This document shows, piece after piece, positions 15,440-24,175 of a stretch of DNA of 64,000 nt. The stretch comes from an uncultured Eubacteriales bacterium (lineage in GTDB: Bacteria > Bacillota > Clostridia > Oscillospirales > Acutalibacteraceae), in NCBI GenBank assembly GCA_934489895.1, contig CAKSST010000003.1, positions 57,921 through 121,920 on the forward strand, written 5' to 3'. The position numbers were made by a program, and so were the translations under genes. The notes under the pieces were generated by a model. That model did no database searches. It saw nothing but the letters and a program-made list of their open reading frames with translations, and was not told where the DNA came from. Position 1 is the first letter of the stretch, and every line of letters begins with the position of its first letter.

Positions 15440-16354
15440 ATGAGTATGAGATACTATGAAATCGATTTTAACAAAATATTGAAAATAGGTCTTTTGGGTA
15501 AAGAGCATCTTCTTCCGCCGCGCCTGCATAAAGAACGTTATATAAATGATTATGTTATGTACATAATGACACGCGGAAGTTTAATAATTGAAAACAATGG
15601 TGAGCAGATAGAACTGCTGCCGGGTGATATGTATATATTTAATAAAGGCGACTATCAAAAATCTATATGCAGTACAGAGTGTGAATATTATTATTTACAT
15701 TTTGACGCGGATTGTGAACTGAAAATTGCCGATGATAGTGATTATTTTGAAAAAATAAGACAAAAGAACATTGAATATACGAAAAGTGCTGTTTATGGTT
15801 TTGACAATTATAATTATTTTCAAGTAAATTTGTTGCAAAAATTGCACCTTTCAGAAAACAATCTTAAATTAATAACCGATAAGCTTGATTTATGTGAACA
15901 GTCATATTTACAAAACAGTTTTGAAAAAAGGCTTGATTTAACATATAGTATTGAAAAAGTGTTTATTACACTTGAAAATATTTGTGGAGGAAGCTATAAG
16001 ACAAATACAAAAAATATGCATGTATATAATACGGTAAAGAAAATTGCGGATTTTATAAACTGCAACTATTCAAAGGATATGGGCCGTTATGAAATTGAAA
16101 AAGAATTTTCAATTAATTATGATTACGCCAACCGTATTTTTAAACACATGATGGGTGAAAGCATTGTAAAATACCGCAATAATCACAGAATAGAGCGTGC
16201 TAAATATCTTTTGCTTAACACACAAAAAAATATTGACGAAATATCCAGTGAGGTAGGATTTGCAGACAAATATTATTTTTGCAGATGCTTTGCAAAGGTT
16301 GTGGGAGTTTCGCCGATAAGTTTTAAAATTCGAGAGGTAAGCAATGATTTATAA
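15440..16354 (+). CDS. AraC-family transcriptional regulator
   Basis: 304 residues. An N-terminal cupin-like sensing domain (DYVMYIMTRGSLII ... LLPGDMYIFNKGD) is joined to a C-terminal double HTH with IEKEFSINYDYANRIFKH and IDEISSEVGFADKYYFCRCF, the hallmark second-helix signature. The start could be ATG 15440 or 15446; the latter is better spaced from GCGGGGA. It overlaps the MATE gene and probably controls it in response to a small ligand. Confidence 0.88.
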   Translation: MSMRYYEIDFNKILKIGLLGKEHLLPPRLHKERYINDYVMYIMTRGSLIIENNGEQIELLPGDMYIFNKGDYQKSICSTECEYYYLHFDADCELKIADDSDYFEKIRQKNIEYTKSAVYGFDNYNYFQVNLLQKLHLSENNLKLITDKLDLCEQSYLQNSFEKRLDLTYSIEKVFITLENICGGSYKTNTKNMHVYNTVKKIADFINCNYSKDMGRYEIEKEFSINYDYANRIFKHMMGESIVKYRNNHRIERAKYLLLNTQKNIDEISSEVGFADKYYFCRCFAKVVGVSPISFKIREVSNDL

Positions 16355-17687
16355 TAAAAAAATATCAACATTTGCTGAAAACGGCAAGAAAATCACATTG
16401 TTTTCTCTTGCTTTACCTTTATTTTTTGAAAATATTTTTGTGCTGATGTACGGCACGGTGAATACATATCTGCTTTCGGGGTATTCTGATATAGCTGTGT
16501 CTGCGACAAGTGTGTCCAACGAGCTGATATCTGTTGTGTCTGTTTTAATTAATATGGTTGTAAGCGGCACCGTAATTGTTTCAAGCTTTGCTATTGGTTC
16601 TAATAATACTGAAAGAGCAGGAAGTATTTGCTTTACAGGTATTTCTATTGTTCTTTTTATAAGCCTGGTGTTTGGCATAGCAATGTCAGCAAATTCATCC
16701 TTTTTAATGCGCGTTATGAACCTGGAGGGAGATGTTCAGAAAACAGCAGTAGAATACTTTAAAATTATTGCTGCAACTTTACCTGTTACTGCAGCGCTAA
16801 GCTTTTTTAACAATATGCTTATTTGTAACGGTTATTCAAAACATACAATGGCTGCGGGACTCATAGGAAATGTATTAAACGTAACATTCTGTTATATGAT
16901 ACTATACGTAAACTTATCCTTGCCTTTTTCAAAGATAACAGGGGTAGCAATAGCGTCTGTGTTGTCAAGATTAATTAATCTTATAATTTCAATTATACTT
17001 TTTGCTAAAAAGAGGTGCCCTTTTAAGCGCATATTCAGCAAAAAATCTGTTTTTGATATATTGCGTATAGGGATCCCCGCGGGTATGTGCTTGTTTTCAT
17101 ATTCTCTTTCTCAGACAGTTACAACAAGTATTGTAGCAACTTTGGGTGTTACGGTTATAAGCGCAAAGGTTTATATTACAAATATAATCAATTACACATC
17201 AAAAATGGGTTATTCAATTGGCAATGCGGGCGGTATTCTTATGGGCAGGTATCGCGGTGCGGGTGATTTTGACAGTATAAAAGCACTGTTTAAACAAAAT
17301 ATTGTTATTGCAATGATTTTTAATGTGCTGCTTTCAATAATCGCTTATATATTTCACAGACCGCTGTTATACATGTTTACAAAAGATGAGCAAACCATAA
17401 AGCTTGCGGGCACAATAATGTTTATTGATATATTCCTTGAAATCGGAAGGGCAATAAATAATGTTGCTGAAATTGCGCTAAACGCAAACGGCGATGTAAA
17501 AACAACCCTTGTATTCTCTGTGGTAACTTGTTGGCTGTTCGGTGTATTGCTTGCGTATCTTCTTTGCATAACTGCGGGGATGGGGTTGATAGGTTTGTGG
17601 ATTGCCTTTGCAATAAATGAGATTGTAAAAGGTGCAGCCTACCTTTTTCGCTGGAAAACAGGCAAGTGGAAAAAATTTAGAATATGA
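16344..17687 (+). CDS. MATE-family multidrug/cation efflux transporter
   Basis: 447 residues with about 12 membrane segments and the two-lobe MATE repeat: LFSLALPLFFENIFVLMYG in lobe 1 and DILRIGIPAGMCLFSYSLSQ opening lobe 2. Exports cationic compounds using Na+ or H+ gradients. It overlaps the AraC gene by 11 bases and is preceded by GAGAGG. The substrate is unknown. Confidence 0.88.
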   Translation: MIYNKKISTFAENGKKITLFSLALPLFFENIFVLMYGTVNTYLLSGYSDIAVSATSVSNELISVVSVLINMVVSGTVIVSSFAIGSNNTERAGSICFTGISIVLFISLVFGIAMSANSSFLMRVMNLEGDVQKTAVEYFKIIAATLPVTAALSFFNNMLICNGYSKHTMAAGLIGNVLNVTFCYMILYVNLSLPFSKITGVAIASVLSRLINLIISIILFAKKRCPFKRIFSKKSVFDILRIGIPAGMCLFSYSLSQTVTTSIVATLGVTVISAKVYITNIINYTSKMGYSIGNAGGILMGRYRGAGDFDSIKALFKQNIVIAMIFNVLLSIIAYIFHRPLLYMFTKDEQTIKLAGTIMFIDIFLEIGRAINNVAEIALNANGDVKTTLVFSVVTCWLFGVLLAYLLCITAGMGLIGLWIAFAINEIVKGAAYLFRWKTGKWKKFRI

Positions 17688-17691
17688 AAAA

Positions 17692-17718
17692 GGACTGCCG
17701 CATTTGGCAGTCCTTAAT
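17692..17718. terminator. bidirectional terminator between MATE and degV
   Basis: Stem AAGGACTGCC / GGCAGTCCTT with A- and T-runs outside, between two converging genes. Confidence 0.8.
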
Positions 17719-17731
17719 TTTAAATATTTAA

Positions 17732-18592
17732 TTAATCAACAGGCTTTTTGCAAATGAAAAGTATGCCTAAAGTGTTTTTGCCGCAGTGAGAAGAAATTGT
17801 GCAGCCTGCACGCGTTAAATGAACATTTTTAAACGGAGCAATCTTTATAACCTGTTCAACACATTGCTCAGCAATTGCACTATCACAGCCTGCATGCGTA
17901 ACAAATATATGGTCAAGCTCAACATTGTCAATGTCCGCAAGCTGGTCAGCAATATATTTTTGTAAAACGGTGCCAAAAGGTCCGCGATACTTCTTTGCAA
18001 CACCCATTTTTCCGTTCTTTACAGCAATGCAGGGTTTTAACTGTAAAAGATTTGCGCTCAATGCAGCAACTGCAGAGCATCTGCCGCCCTTGTGCAAAAA
18101 CTCAAGATTGTCTATGATAAAAGAAGCAGATACATATGGTGCAAGTTCCTGACAGGTTTGGGCGATTTCTTTTGCAGATTTACCTGCATTTGCCATCTCA
18201 GCCGCTTTGAGCACTAAAAGACCGCCGGCTGTTGAAAGATTTTGTGTGTCTACAACATAAACATTTTCAAACTCCATGGCGGAAAGGCGTGCGTTTGTAA
18301 AGGTAGATGACATTTCTGAGCTTATGGTGAGGAAAACAACCGAACTGCCGTCAGCAGTGTATTTTGTAAAAAAACGGTTAAAATCTTCAATATTTGCCGC
18401 AGCGGTTTTAGGAAGCTGACCGGTTTTTTCATAATGAGCATAAATATCGTCGGGAGTAATATCTACGCCGTCAAAATATGATTTATCACCGAGATTGACG
18501 CCAAGAGGTAAAATTTTAATATCATATTTTTCAATAAGCTCAGGACCTAAATCTGTTGTGCTGTCACTTGCAATAATAATTTTTTCAGACAT
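17732..18592 (-). CDS. DegV-family fatty-acid-binding protein
   Basis: 286 residues. Opens with IIIASDSTTDLGPELIEKY, then YFDGVDITPDDIY and KTAAANIEDF, the DegV ligand-site motifs, and a C-terminal GC-type HCGKNTLGILF. DegV/FakB proteins bind fatty acids and may present them for phosphorylation by FakA; no fakA is here. It reads opposite to its neighbours and its upstream region contains repeat copy B. Confidence 0.9.
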   Translation of the reverse strand: MSEKIIIASDSTTDLGPELIEKYDIKILPLGVNLGDKSYFDGVDITPDDIYAHYEKTGQLPKTAAANIEDFNRFFTKYTADGSSVVFLTISSEMSSTFTNARLSAMEFENVYVVDTQNLSTAGGLLVLKAAEMANAGKSAKEIAQTCQELAPYVSASFIIDNLEFLHKGGRCSAVAALSANLLQLKPCIAVKNGKMGVAKKYRGPFGTVLQKYIADQLADIDNVELDHIFVTHAGCDSAIAEQCVEQVIKIAPFKNVHLTRAGCTISSHCGKNTLGILFICKKPVD

Positions 18593-18926
18593 ATATTTCT
18601 CCTTAAAATTTTATTTTAAAATTTCCATATTATTATATCATAAATCTAAAGGCGTCTGCCTTTAAAACGGCAAAGCCGTTGTCGCACCGCAGTGCGACAA
18701 TATTTAATGATTCAATGTTTTTAAACGAAAACGCAAGTTTTCAAATGCCTGCGGCATTTCGGCGGCGTACCACCGCCGTCGGTTTAAAGTTATTATAACA
18801 TATCATAAATGATTTTTAAAGAAAAATATACAAAAAATAAATTTACAATATATCTATATTTTGTTTACTAAGAATTTAGAAAGATTTGGTATATAATAAT
18901 TATATAAATTTAAGTAGGTTTGCATT
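18593..18926. other. divergent intergenic region holding repeat copy B
   Basis: Apart from the composite-hairpin repeat, the remainder is AT-rich and must contain the divergent promoters. GGTATATAAT at about 18889-18898 is a plausible -10 for the rightward gene, without a good -35. Confidence 0.45.
18629..18800 (-). repeat. composite-hairpin repeat, copy B (inverted)
   Basis: Reverse complement of copy A with few differences, including the same order of short palindromes and TATAATA ends. Together the copies form long inverted repeats around a ~3.5-kb segment with araC, MATE and degV. Confidence 0.85.
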
Positions 18927-19625
18927 ATGGATAACTTAAAAATCAATAATATTCGGGAACTGGTAAGCGAGGATATTTCAGATGAACAAGCGCTTGCCTT
19001 GCTTGAGAAAAAATCAGATGAGTATTTGAAATTAATGTCATACTATAGATGTGCCATTATGGAAATTGAAACAAAGCTTCGCGTGCTTGACGCGGAATAC
19101 TCATTGAAATATGACCGAAACCCTATAAATTCAATAAAAACAAGACTGAAAACCTTGCGCAGTATTAAAGAAAAGCTTGACCGCATTGGCTGTGAATTTA
19201 CCTTTGAGTCGATGGAGCAAAATTTAAATGATATTGCAGGCGTTAGAGTTGTGTGCTCCTTTAAGGAGGATGTTTACACGCTTGCACAAGCTCTGTTGCA
19301 GCAGGATGATATAAATATCGTTTCCTGTAAGGATTATATTAAAAACCCAAAACCGAACGGTTATCGCAGTTTGCATCTGATAGTAGAAATACCGATTTTT
19401 CTTGCCAAAGAAAAAAAGATTATGTGTGTGGAAATTCAGCTTCGCACTATAGCAATGGATTTTTGGGCGAGTTTAGAGCATCAATTAAGATATAAAAAGG
19501 ATTTTGTATTTACAGAAGATATGTCAAATGAACTTGCAGAATGCGCAACAATAAGCGCTGTTCTTGATGATAGAATGGATAATTTGCGTAATAATATTGA
19601 AACAAATACAGCTTTAGGAATATAA
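18927..19625 (+). CDS. small alarmone synthetase (RelA/SpoT synthetase domain only)
   Basis: 232 residues, no hydrolase, TGS or ACT domain. Synthetase motifs: SIKTRLKTLRSIKEKL, DIAGVRVVCSF, KNPKPNGYRSLHL and CVEIQLRTIAMDFWASLEH. It transfers pyrophosphate from ATP to GDP/GTP to make (p)ppGpp, in the manner of the stand-alone RelP/RelQ enzymes. An alpha/beta hydrolase gene follows after 10 bases. Confidence 0.9.
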   Translation: MDNLKINNIRELVSEDISDEQALALLEKKSDEYLKLMSYYRCAIMEIETKLRVLDAEYSLKYDRNPINSIKTRLKTLRSIKEKLDRIGCEFTFESMEQNLNDIAGVRVVCSFKEDVYTLAQALLQQDDINIVSCKDYIKNPKPNGYRSLHLIVEIPIFLAKEKKIMCVEIQLRTIAMDFWASLEHQLRYKKDFVFTEDMSNELAECATISAVLDDRMDNLRNNIETNTALGI

Positions 19626-19635
19626 AAGGTGAAAT

Positions 19636-20610
19636 ATGAATGACAAAACAAAAAAAACATTAATTGGCGCAGGCATTGCGACAGTTGCGACTGTTGCCGC
19701 AGCTGGAGCTGCAGCAGCTGCAGTAACAAAATATTTTATGCGGGTAGCGCTTGACCGAGAAGGACCTAAAAGTGTTAAAAAAACAATTGACAATGTTTCA
19801 GGATCAACCTTCAGCGGTGATGCTTTTGAGAGAATTAATAATGCGGCAACAAAACTTGAAGAAATGTCAACTAAAACCGTTGAAATTACTTCCTATGACG
19901 GCGAAAAACTTGTTGGTCATCTGCTTGAAACAAAGAATTGTAAACGCATTATTATTGCTATGCACGGTTGGCGCTCTTGCTGGTCAAAAGATTTTGGTAT
20001 AATTACACCCTTTTGGCAGGAAAAAGATTGCACAATTCTTTTTGCTGAACAAAGGGGACAGGGTCAGAGCGGCGGAGAATATATGGGCTTTGGTCTTACA
20101 GAACGCTTTGATTGTTTTGAATGGATAAAATGGGTTATAGACAATGTAAGTTATACACTGCCAATATATCTGGTAGGCATTTCTATGGGCGCGTCAACAG
20201 TTTTAATGACAGCGGGATTGGACTTGCCAAAAAATGTACACGGAATAATGGCTGACTGCGGCTTTACGTCACCTCATGATATTTTTAAGCACGTTTCTGA
20301 AAAAAATCTGCATTTATCTTACGGCATTATAGGAAGATTGGCTGTGGATATCTGCAAAAAGAAAATTCAGGTTGGAACAAAAGATTATTCTACCCTTGAA
20401 GCAATGCAATGCTGTAAAGTACCTGTATTATTTGTTCATGGTACTGATGACACTTTTGTGCCAATCTGGATGACATATGAAAATTATAAGGCTTGCGTCG
20501 CACCAAAAAAATTGCTTGTTGTACCGGGAGCACAGCACGGAATGAGCTATCTTGTTGATACACAAAGCTATCAGACTGCATCAGTTGAATTCTGGCAGAA
20601 ATTTGATTAA
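19636..20610 (+). CDS. membrane-anchored alpha/beta hydrolase
   Basis: 324 residues. N-terminal membrane helix rich in Ala (ATVATVAAAGAAAAAVTKYF). Hydrolase features: oxyanion loop AMHGWRSCW, nucleophile elbow GISMG, acid in VHGTDDTFVP and histidine in GAQHGMSY, a complete triad. Related to the YqkD/BAAT-type clostridial hydrolases; substrate unknown. Probably cotranscribed with the alarmone synthetase. Confidence 0.85.
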   Translation: MNDKTKKTLIGAGIATVATVAAAGAAAAAVTKYFMRVALDREGPKSVKKTIDNVSGSTFSGDAFERINNAATKLEEMSTKTVEITSYDGEKLVGHLLETKNCKRIIIAMHGWRSCWSKDFGIITPFWQEKDCTILFAEQRGQGQSGGEYMGFGLTERFDCFEWIKWVIDNVSYTLPIYLVGISMGASTVLMTAGLDLPKNVHGIMADCGFTSPHDIFKHVSEKNLHLSYGIIGRLAVDICKKKIQVGTKDYSTLEAMQCCKVPVLFVHGTDDTFVPIWMTYENYKACVAPKKLLVVPGAQHGMSYLVDTQSYQTASVEFWQKFD

Positions 20611-20618
20611 TTTTATTA

Positions 20619-20647
20619 TTGCATATTTAAAACGATTGTGATATAAT
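20619..20647 (+). promoter_or_regulatory. promoter for the cation antiporter
   Basis: TTGCAT (20619-20624), 17-bp spacer, consensus TATAAT (20642-20647). It gives a leader of about 100 bases before the TTG start. Confidence 0.7.
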
Positions 20648-20685
20648 TGTCAAAGTTTGAATATATTAAAGGTTTATTCATTTTA

Positions 20686-20730
20686 GGCAGCCCTTAATTT
20701 AAGGACTCTTTTGAGTCCTTTTTTGCTGCC
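20686..20730 (+). promoter_or_regulatory. nested hairpin in the antiporter leader
   Basis: An outer stem GGCAGC / GCTGCC encloses an inner AAGGACTC / GAGTCCTT hairpin followed by TTTT. The inner part alone is a terminator; the outer arm extends past the T-run to just before the ribosome site. This layout suggests attenuation or a ligand-sensing leader. I do not recognise a known riboswitch class. Confidence 0.5.
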
Positions 20731-20752
20731 AAAACAGAAAGGGTGTTTAGCT

Positions 20753-22024
20753 TTGCAAATTTTACTTTGCCTATCAATCTCGCTTTTTGCAGGTCTTATG
20801 CTTTCAAGACTTGCAAAGCTTGTTAATTTGCCTGCAGTTACTGCTTATTTGGTTGCAGGTATTCTTATTGGTCCTTATTGTCTGGGTGCGTTTAATGTTT
20901 CAGGTATTGGATTTACAAGTATGTCAGACGTCTCAAGCTATGGTATTATTTCAGATGTTGCTTTAGGTTTTATCGCTTTTTTAATAGGTAATGAGTTTCG
21001 TCTCTCAGATCTTAAAAAGACGGGAAGACAGGCTACTATTATAGGCGTGTTCCAGGCAGTTATGGCTACAGTTTTTGTTGATGCTGCGCTTGTAGTCTTG
21101 CATTTTATAATGCCTGATAAATTGCCTTTGCCGTCAGCAATCGTATTAGGCGCTATTGCTGCTGCTACTGCTCCTGCTGCAACATTGATGGTTGTAAAAC
21201 AGTACAAATCCAAAGGCCCTCTTACTGATATCCTTTTGCCCATAGTTGCTCTTGATGACGCAGTAGGTCTTATTATTTTTGCAATATCCTTTGGTGTGGC
21301 AAATGGTATTATTTCGGGCAATATTGATGTAATTTCAATAATTGTAGAGCCTATATTAGAAGTGATTCTTTCAATTGGTCTTGGCTTTGTAATGGGCACT
21401 TTATTTACGTATTTTGAAAAGTTTTTCCATTCACGTTCAAAAAGACTTACAATGTCAGTTACCTTTGTATTACTGACAGTTGCGCTGTCGATGCTCAAAT
21501 TTGAGATATTTGGAGTTAAAATTGCCTTTTCATCATTACTTACCTGTATGATGCTTGGCACGGTATTCTGTAATTTGTGCGATTTCTCAGAAGAGCTTAT
21601 GGACCGTATTGACCGCTGGACAGCTCCGTTATTTGTGCTGTTCTTTGTGCTGAGCGGCGCGGCGCTTGAACTTGCTACTTTTAAGGATTTTGCGGTAGTA
21701 TGCATAGGACTGGTTTATATTTTGGCGCGCTCACTCGGCAAATATGTCGGTGCTTCTGTAAGCGCAAGGGCTACAAAGTGTGACAGTAATATAGTAAAAT
21801 ATCTCGGTGTTACACTTTTGCCGCAAGCAGGCGTTGCACTTGGTATGGCAATAAAAGCTGAACAGCTTGGTGAGATTGGTGCTATTGTTACAAATATCAC
21901 GTTATTCTCGGTATTGATATACGAGCTTGTCGGACCTTTCCTTACTAAGATTTCACTGGAAAAGGCAGGAGAAATTAAGCTAGAAGGCAAGGTTAGCGCA
22001 CGACAGATTTCTTCAGTTAAATAG
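20753..22024 (+). CDS. CPA2-type cation:proton antiporter
   Basis: About 423 residues from TTG 20753, which has AGAAAGGG upstream; the longer frame from 20711 begins inside the leader hairpin and is rejected. Eleven to thirteen membrane segments of the Na_H_Exchanger fold, with the paired acids in LPIVALDDAVGLIIF and AGILIGPYCLGAF near the start. No C-terminal TrkA domain, unlike KefB/KefC. Exchanges Na+ or K+ for protons. Confidence 0.88.
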   Translation: MQILLCLSISLFAGLMLSRLAKLVNLPAVTAYLVAGILIGPYCLGAFNVSGIGFTSMSDVSSYGIISDVALGFIAFLIGNEFRLSDLKKTGRQATIIGVFQAVMATVFVDAALVVLHFIMPDKLPLPSAIVLGAIAAATAPAATLMVVKQYKSKGPLTDILLPIVALDDAVGLIIFAISFGVANGIISGNIDVISIIVEPILEVILSIGLGFVMGTLFTYFEKFFHSRSKRLTMSVTFVLLTVALSMLKFEIFGVKIAFSSLLTCMMLGTVFCNLCDFSEELMDRIDRWTAPLFVLFFVLSGAALELATFKDFAVVCIGLVYILARSLGKYVGASVSARATKCDSNIVKYLGVTLLPQAGVALGMAIKAEQLGEIGAIVTNITLFSVLIYELVGPFLTKISLEKAGEIKLEGKVSARQISSVK

Positions 22025-22041
22025 TATTATAAGTTTTTTGT

Positions 22042-22076
22042 AAAAAGACATCTTCAATATTTGAAGATGTCTTTTT
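22042..22076. terminator. bidirectional terminator after the antiporter
   Basis: A perfect 16-bp stem (AAAAAGACATCTTCAA and its complement) with a 3-nt loop and T-run. Confidence 0.85.
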
Positions 22077-22184
22077 ATATATTTAAAAGTATAAAATTGT
22101 ATGAATTAATACAATTCTGTCTAAAAAAGTAGAAAAATGCAATATTTTGGTATACGAAAGTCTGTTGTATTGAGAAAATTACTC

Positions 22185-22213
22185 TTGCATTAATTTGATA
22201 AATATGGTAAAAT
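22185..22213 (+). promoter_or_regulatory. spo0A promoter
   Basis: TTGCAT (22185-22190), 17-bp spacer, TAAAAT (22208-22213). This looks like a vegetative sigma-A promoter; I could not identify a convincing sigma-H promoter or Spo0A box. Confidence 0.6.
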
Positions 22214-22242
22214 ATGGAAAAAGTTGGAACGGAGGAATTTTT

Positions 22243-23016
22243 ATGGAAAAGAAACTGAAAATTGTCATTGCTGATGATTCTACTGAATTTGGCAAAAACT
22301 GTGCAAATGCGCTGAAAACTTACGGTATGGATGTGTTATTGTGCGAAAAGGATGGAAAAATACTTATAGAATCAATTGAAAAGCATCAGCCTGATGTTGT
22401 GCTTGCTGATGTTTTTATGCCCAATCTTGATATTTTGGGTGTATTGCATGAATTAAAAGAAAACTTAAAAGAAAACGCGCCAATGGTGCTTGCAATGTCA
22501 AGTTTTGATAATCCGCGTCTTGAAAGGGAAGCGTTGAGTGCAGGTGCTTCTTATTATTTTATAAAACCGTTTGATACTAATCTTTTGGCAGAGCGTATTA
22601 TTAAGCTGTCGGGATGGAAAAATAATAAAGAGCCGATAATTAAGGATAATGTTGTAAGTGATATCGAACTTGAGGTTATGGTTACTGAAATTATCCATCA
22701 GATAGGTGTGCCGGCACATATCAAAGGATATCATTATCTGAGAGAAGCAATAATTTTATCAATTAAAAATTCAGGAATAATAAATTCTGTTACAAAGCTT
22801 TTATATCCTACGGTTGCAAAAAAGCATTCTACGACATCGTCACGTGTTGAGCGCGCAATTCGTCACGCAATTGAGGTTGCATGGGATAGAGGAGACGTTG
22901 ATGTATTGAATTCATATTTTGGTTATACAATACATAACTCAAGAGGTAAGCCTACTAATAGTGAGTTTATTGCAATGATTGCAGATAAATTAAGGCTGCA
23001 GCTAAAAATAGGGTAA
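22243..23016 (+). CDS. spo0A: Spo0A, master regulator of sporulation
   Basis: 257 residues from ATG 22243 with GGAGGA upstream. Receiver domain: acidic pair in VIADDST, phosphoacceptor in VVLADVFMPN, and conserved Lys in YYFIKPFD. The C-terminal Spo0A DNA-binding domain ends with WDRGDVDVLNSYFGYTIHN then RGKPTNSEFIA, the most diagnostic stretch. Phosphorylated Spo0A starts sporulation and represses abrB-like genes. Single-gene transcript with terminators on both sides. Confidence 0.97.
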   Translation: MEKKLKIVIADDSTEFGKNCANALKTYGMDVLLCEKDGKILIESIEKHQPDVVLADVFMPNLDILGVLHELKENLKENAPMVLAMSSFDNPRLEREALSAGASYYFIKPFDTNLLAERIIKLSGWKNNKEPIIKDNVVSDIELEVMVTEIIHQIGVPAHIKGYHYLREAIILSIKNSGIINSVTKLLYPTVAKKHSTTSSRVERAIRHAIEVAWDRGDVDVLNSYFGYTIHNSRGKPTNSEFIAMIADKLRLQLKIG

Positions 23017-23021
23017 ATAAT

Positions 23022-23053
23022 AAACCGTACAATCATTTTTGATTGTACGGTTT
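23022..23053. terminator. bidirectional terminator between spo0A and potD
   Basis: Stem AAACCGTACAATCA / TGATTGTACGGTTT with a TTTT loop between converging genes. Confidence 0.88.
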
Positions 23054-23059
23054 TTGTTT

Positions 23060-24175
23060 TTAGTGAAGTTTAACGCTTTCCCAAAGTTTTTCGTAAAGTT
23101 GGCGGGTTGTGGGCTCAAGATCGTGATAATACTGTGTTATAGGCATATTCTCTTTAGAGGGATAAAGAATTTCATTATCTTTAAGAGTATATGCATCCAT
23201 TTTTAAAACCTCGGTATTAGGTGTTGCATACATAACAGTTTCTGCAACAGCACAGGCAATTTCGGGCTCGCAGAGGAAATTGATATACATTAAAGCTGCT
23301 TCATAGTTCTGGCAGGTGTTTGGAATACAAACTGAGTCAACAAAAATATTGGTACCTTCCTTAGGATAAACAAATTCCAAATCAGGATTGTTTTCTTTCA
23401 TTACAAGATAGTCGCCTGCATAGTAGGGGGCAATTGCAGCTTCTCCGGTTTCCATCTTGTCAAAAACCTCGTCCATAACATAGGACTGTAAAATGCCTTT
23501 TTGTTCCTTAAGCTTATCAGCAGCTTTTTGCCAATCTGACTCAATAACAGTGTTCAGGTCAATGCCGAGGTATAATTGTGAAATGCCAAAAGCATCGCGA
23601 GGATTGTTGAAGGTGAGAATTTGGTTTTCATACTTTTTATCCCACATAATGCCCCAGCTGTCAGGCTTTTCGGTTACAACGGTTGAGTTGTAAATTAGTC
23701 CAAGCATACCAACGCAATAGGGAACAGAGTATTCATTATTAGGGTCAAAGTACAGATTTTTATAATCGGAAGATATGTTTTTATAATTCTCAATTTTTTC
23801 AAAATCAAGAGGTTTAAGCATATCTTCATTAATAAGGCGCTGAATCATATAGTCTGACGGAATAATAATATCGTATGAGACGCCGCCGCTTTTCAATTTT
23901 GTGTACATTGCCTCATTGCTTTCGTAGTTAGAGTAATTGACATTAATACCAGTAAGCTTTTCAAAAGCTTTGTTGAGGTCCATTGTACCGCCCGTTCCGT
24001 CGGGGATATACTCGCCCCAGTTAAAAACATTAAGGGTTGTGCCTGCATATTCTTGCGAATATGTTGATCTGTAATTTATGCTGTCATAATCAAATTTATT
24101 ACCGCATCCGCCGCAAAAAAGGCAAAGAGAAGCGGCTAAAACAATACATAGAATTAATGATACAATTTTTTTCAA
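23060..24175 (-). CDS. potD: spermidine/putrescine ABC transporter substrate-binding lipoprotein
   Basis: 371 residues. Signal peptide with lipobox FCGGC, then GTTLNVFNWGEYIPDG, the polyamine-binder opening, DIIIPSDYMIQRL and VPYCVGMLGLIYN. Captures polyamines outside the membrane for the PotABC importer. It overlaps potC by 4 bases and is the last gene of the operon. Confidence 0.95.
   Translation of the reverse strand: MKKIVSLILCIVLAASLCLFCGGCGNKFDYDSINYRSTYSQEYAGTTLNVFNWGEYIPDGTGGTMDLNKAFEKLTGINVNYSNYESNEAMYTKLKSGGVSYDIIIPSDYMIQRLINEDMLKPLDFEKIENYKNISSDYKNLYFDPNNEYSVPYCVGMLGLIYNSTVVTEKPDSWGIMWDKKYENQILTFNNPRDAFGISQLYLGIDLNTVIESDWQKAADKLKEQKGILQSYVMDEVFDKMETGEAAIAPYYAGDYLVMKENNPDLEFVYPKEGTNIFVDSVCIPNTCQNYEAALMYINFLCEPEIACAVAETVMYATPNTEVLKMDAYTLKDNEILYPSKENMPITQYYHDLEPTTRQLYEKLWESVKLH

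Noticed and set aside
20711..20752. Longer start for the cation antiporter
   Set aside because: The extra codons begin inside the terminator-like leader hairpin; TTG 20753 has a good ribosome site.
20938..21705. 255-codon minus-strand frame opposite the antiporter
   Set aside because: Antisense of a multi-pass membrane protein; Ser/Ile-rich composition typical of shadow frames.
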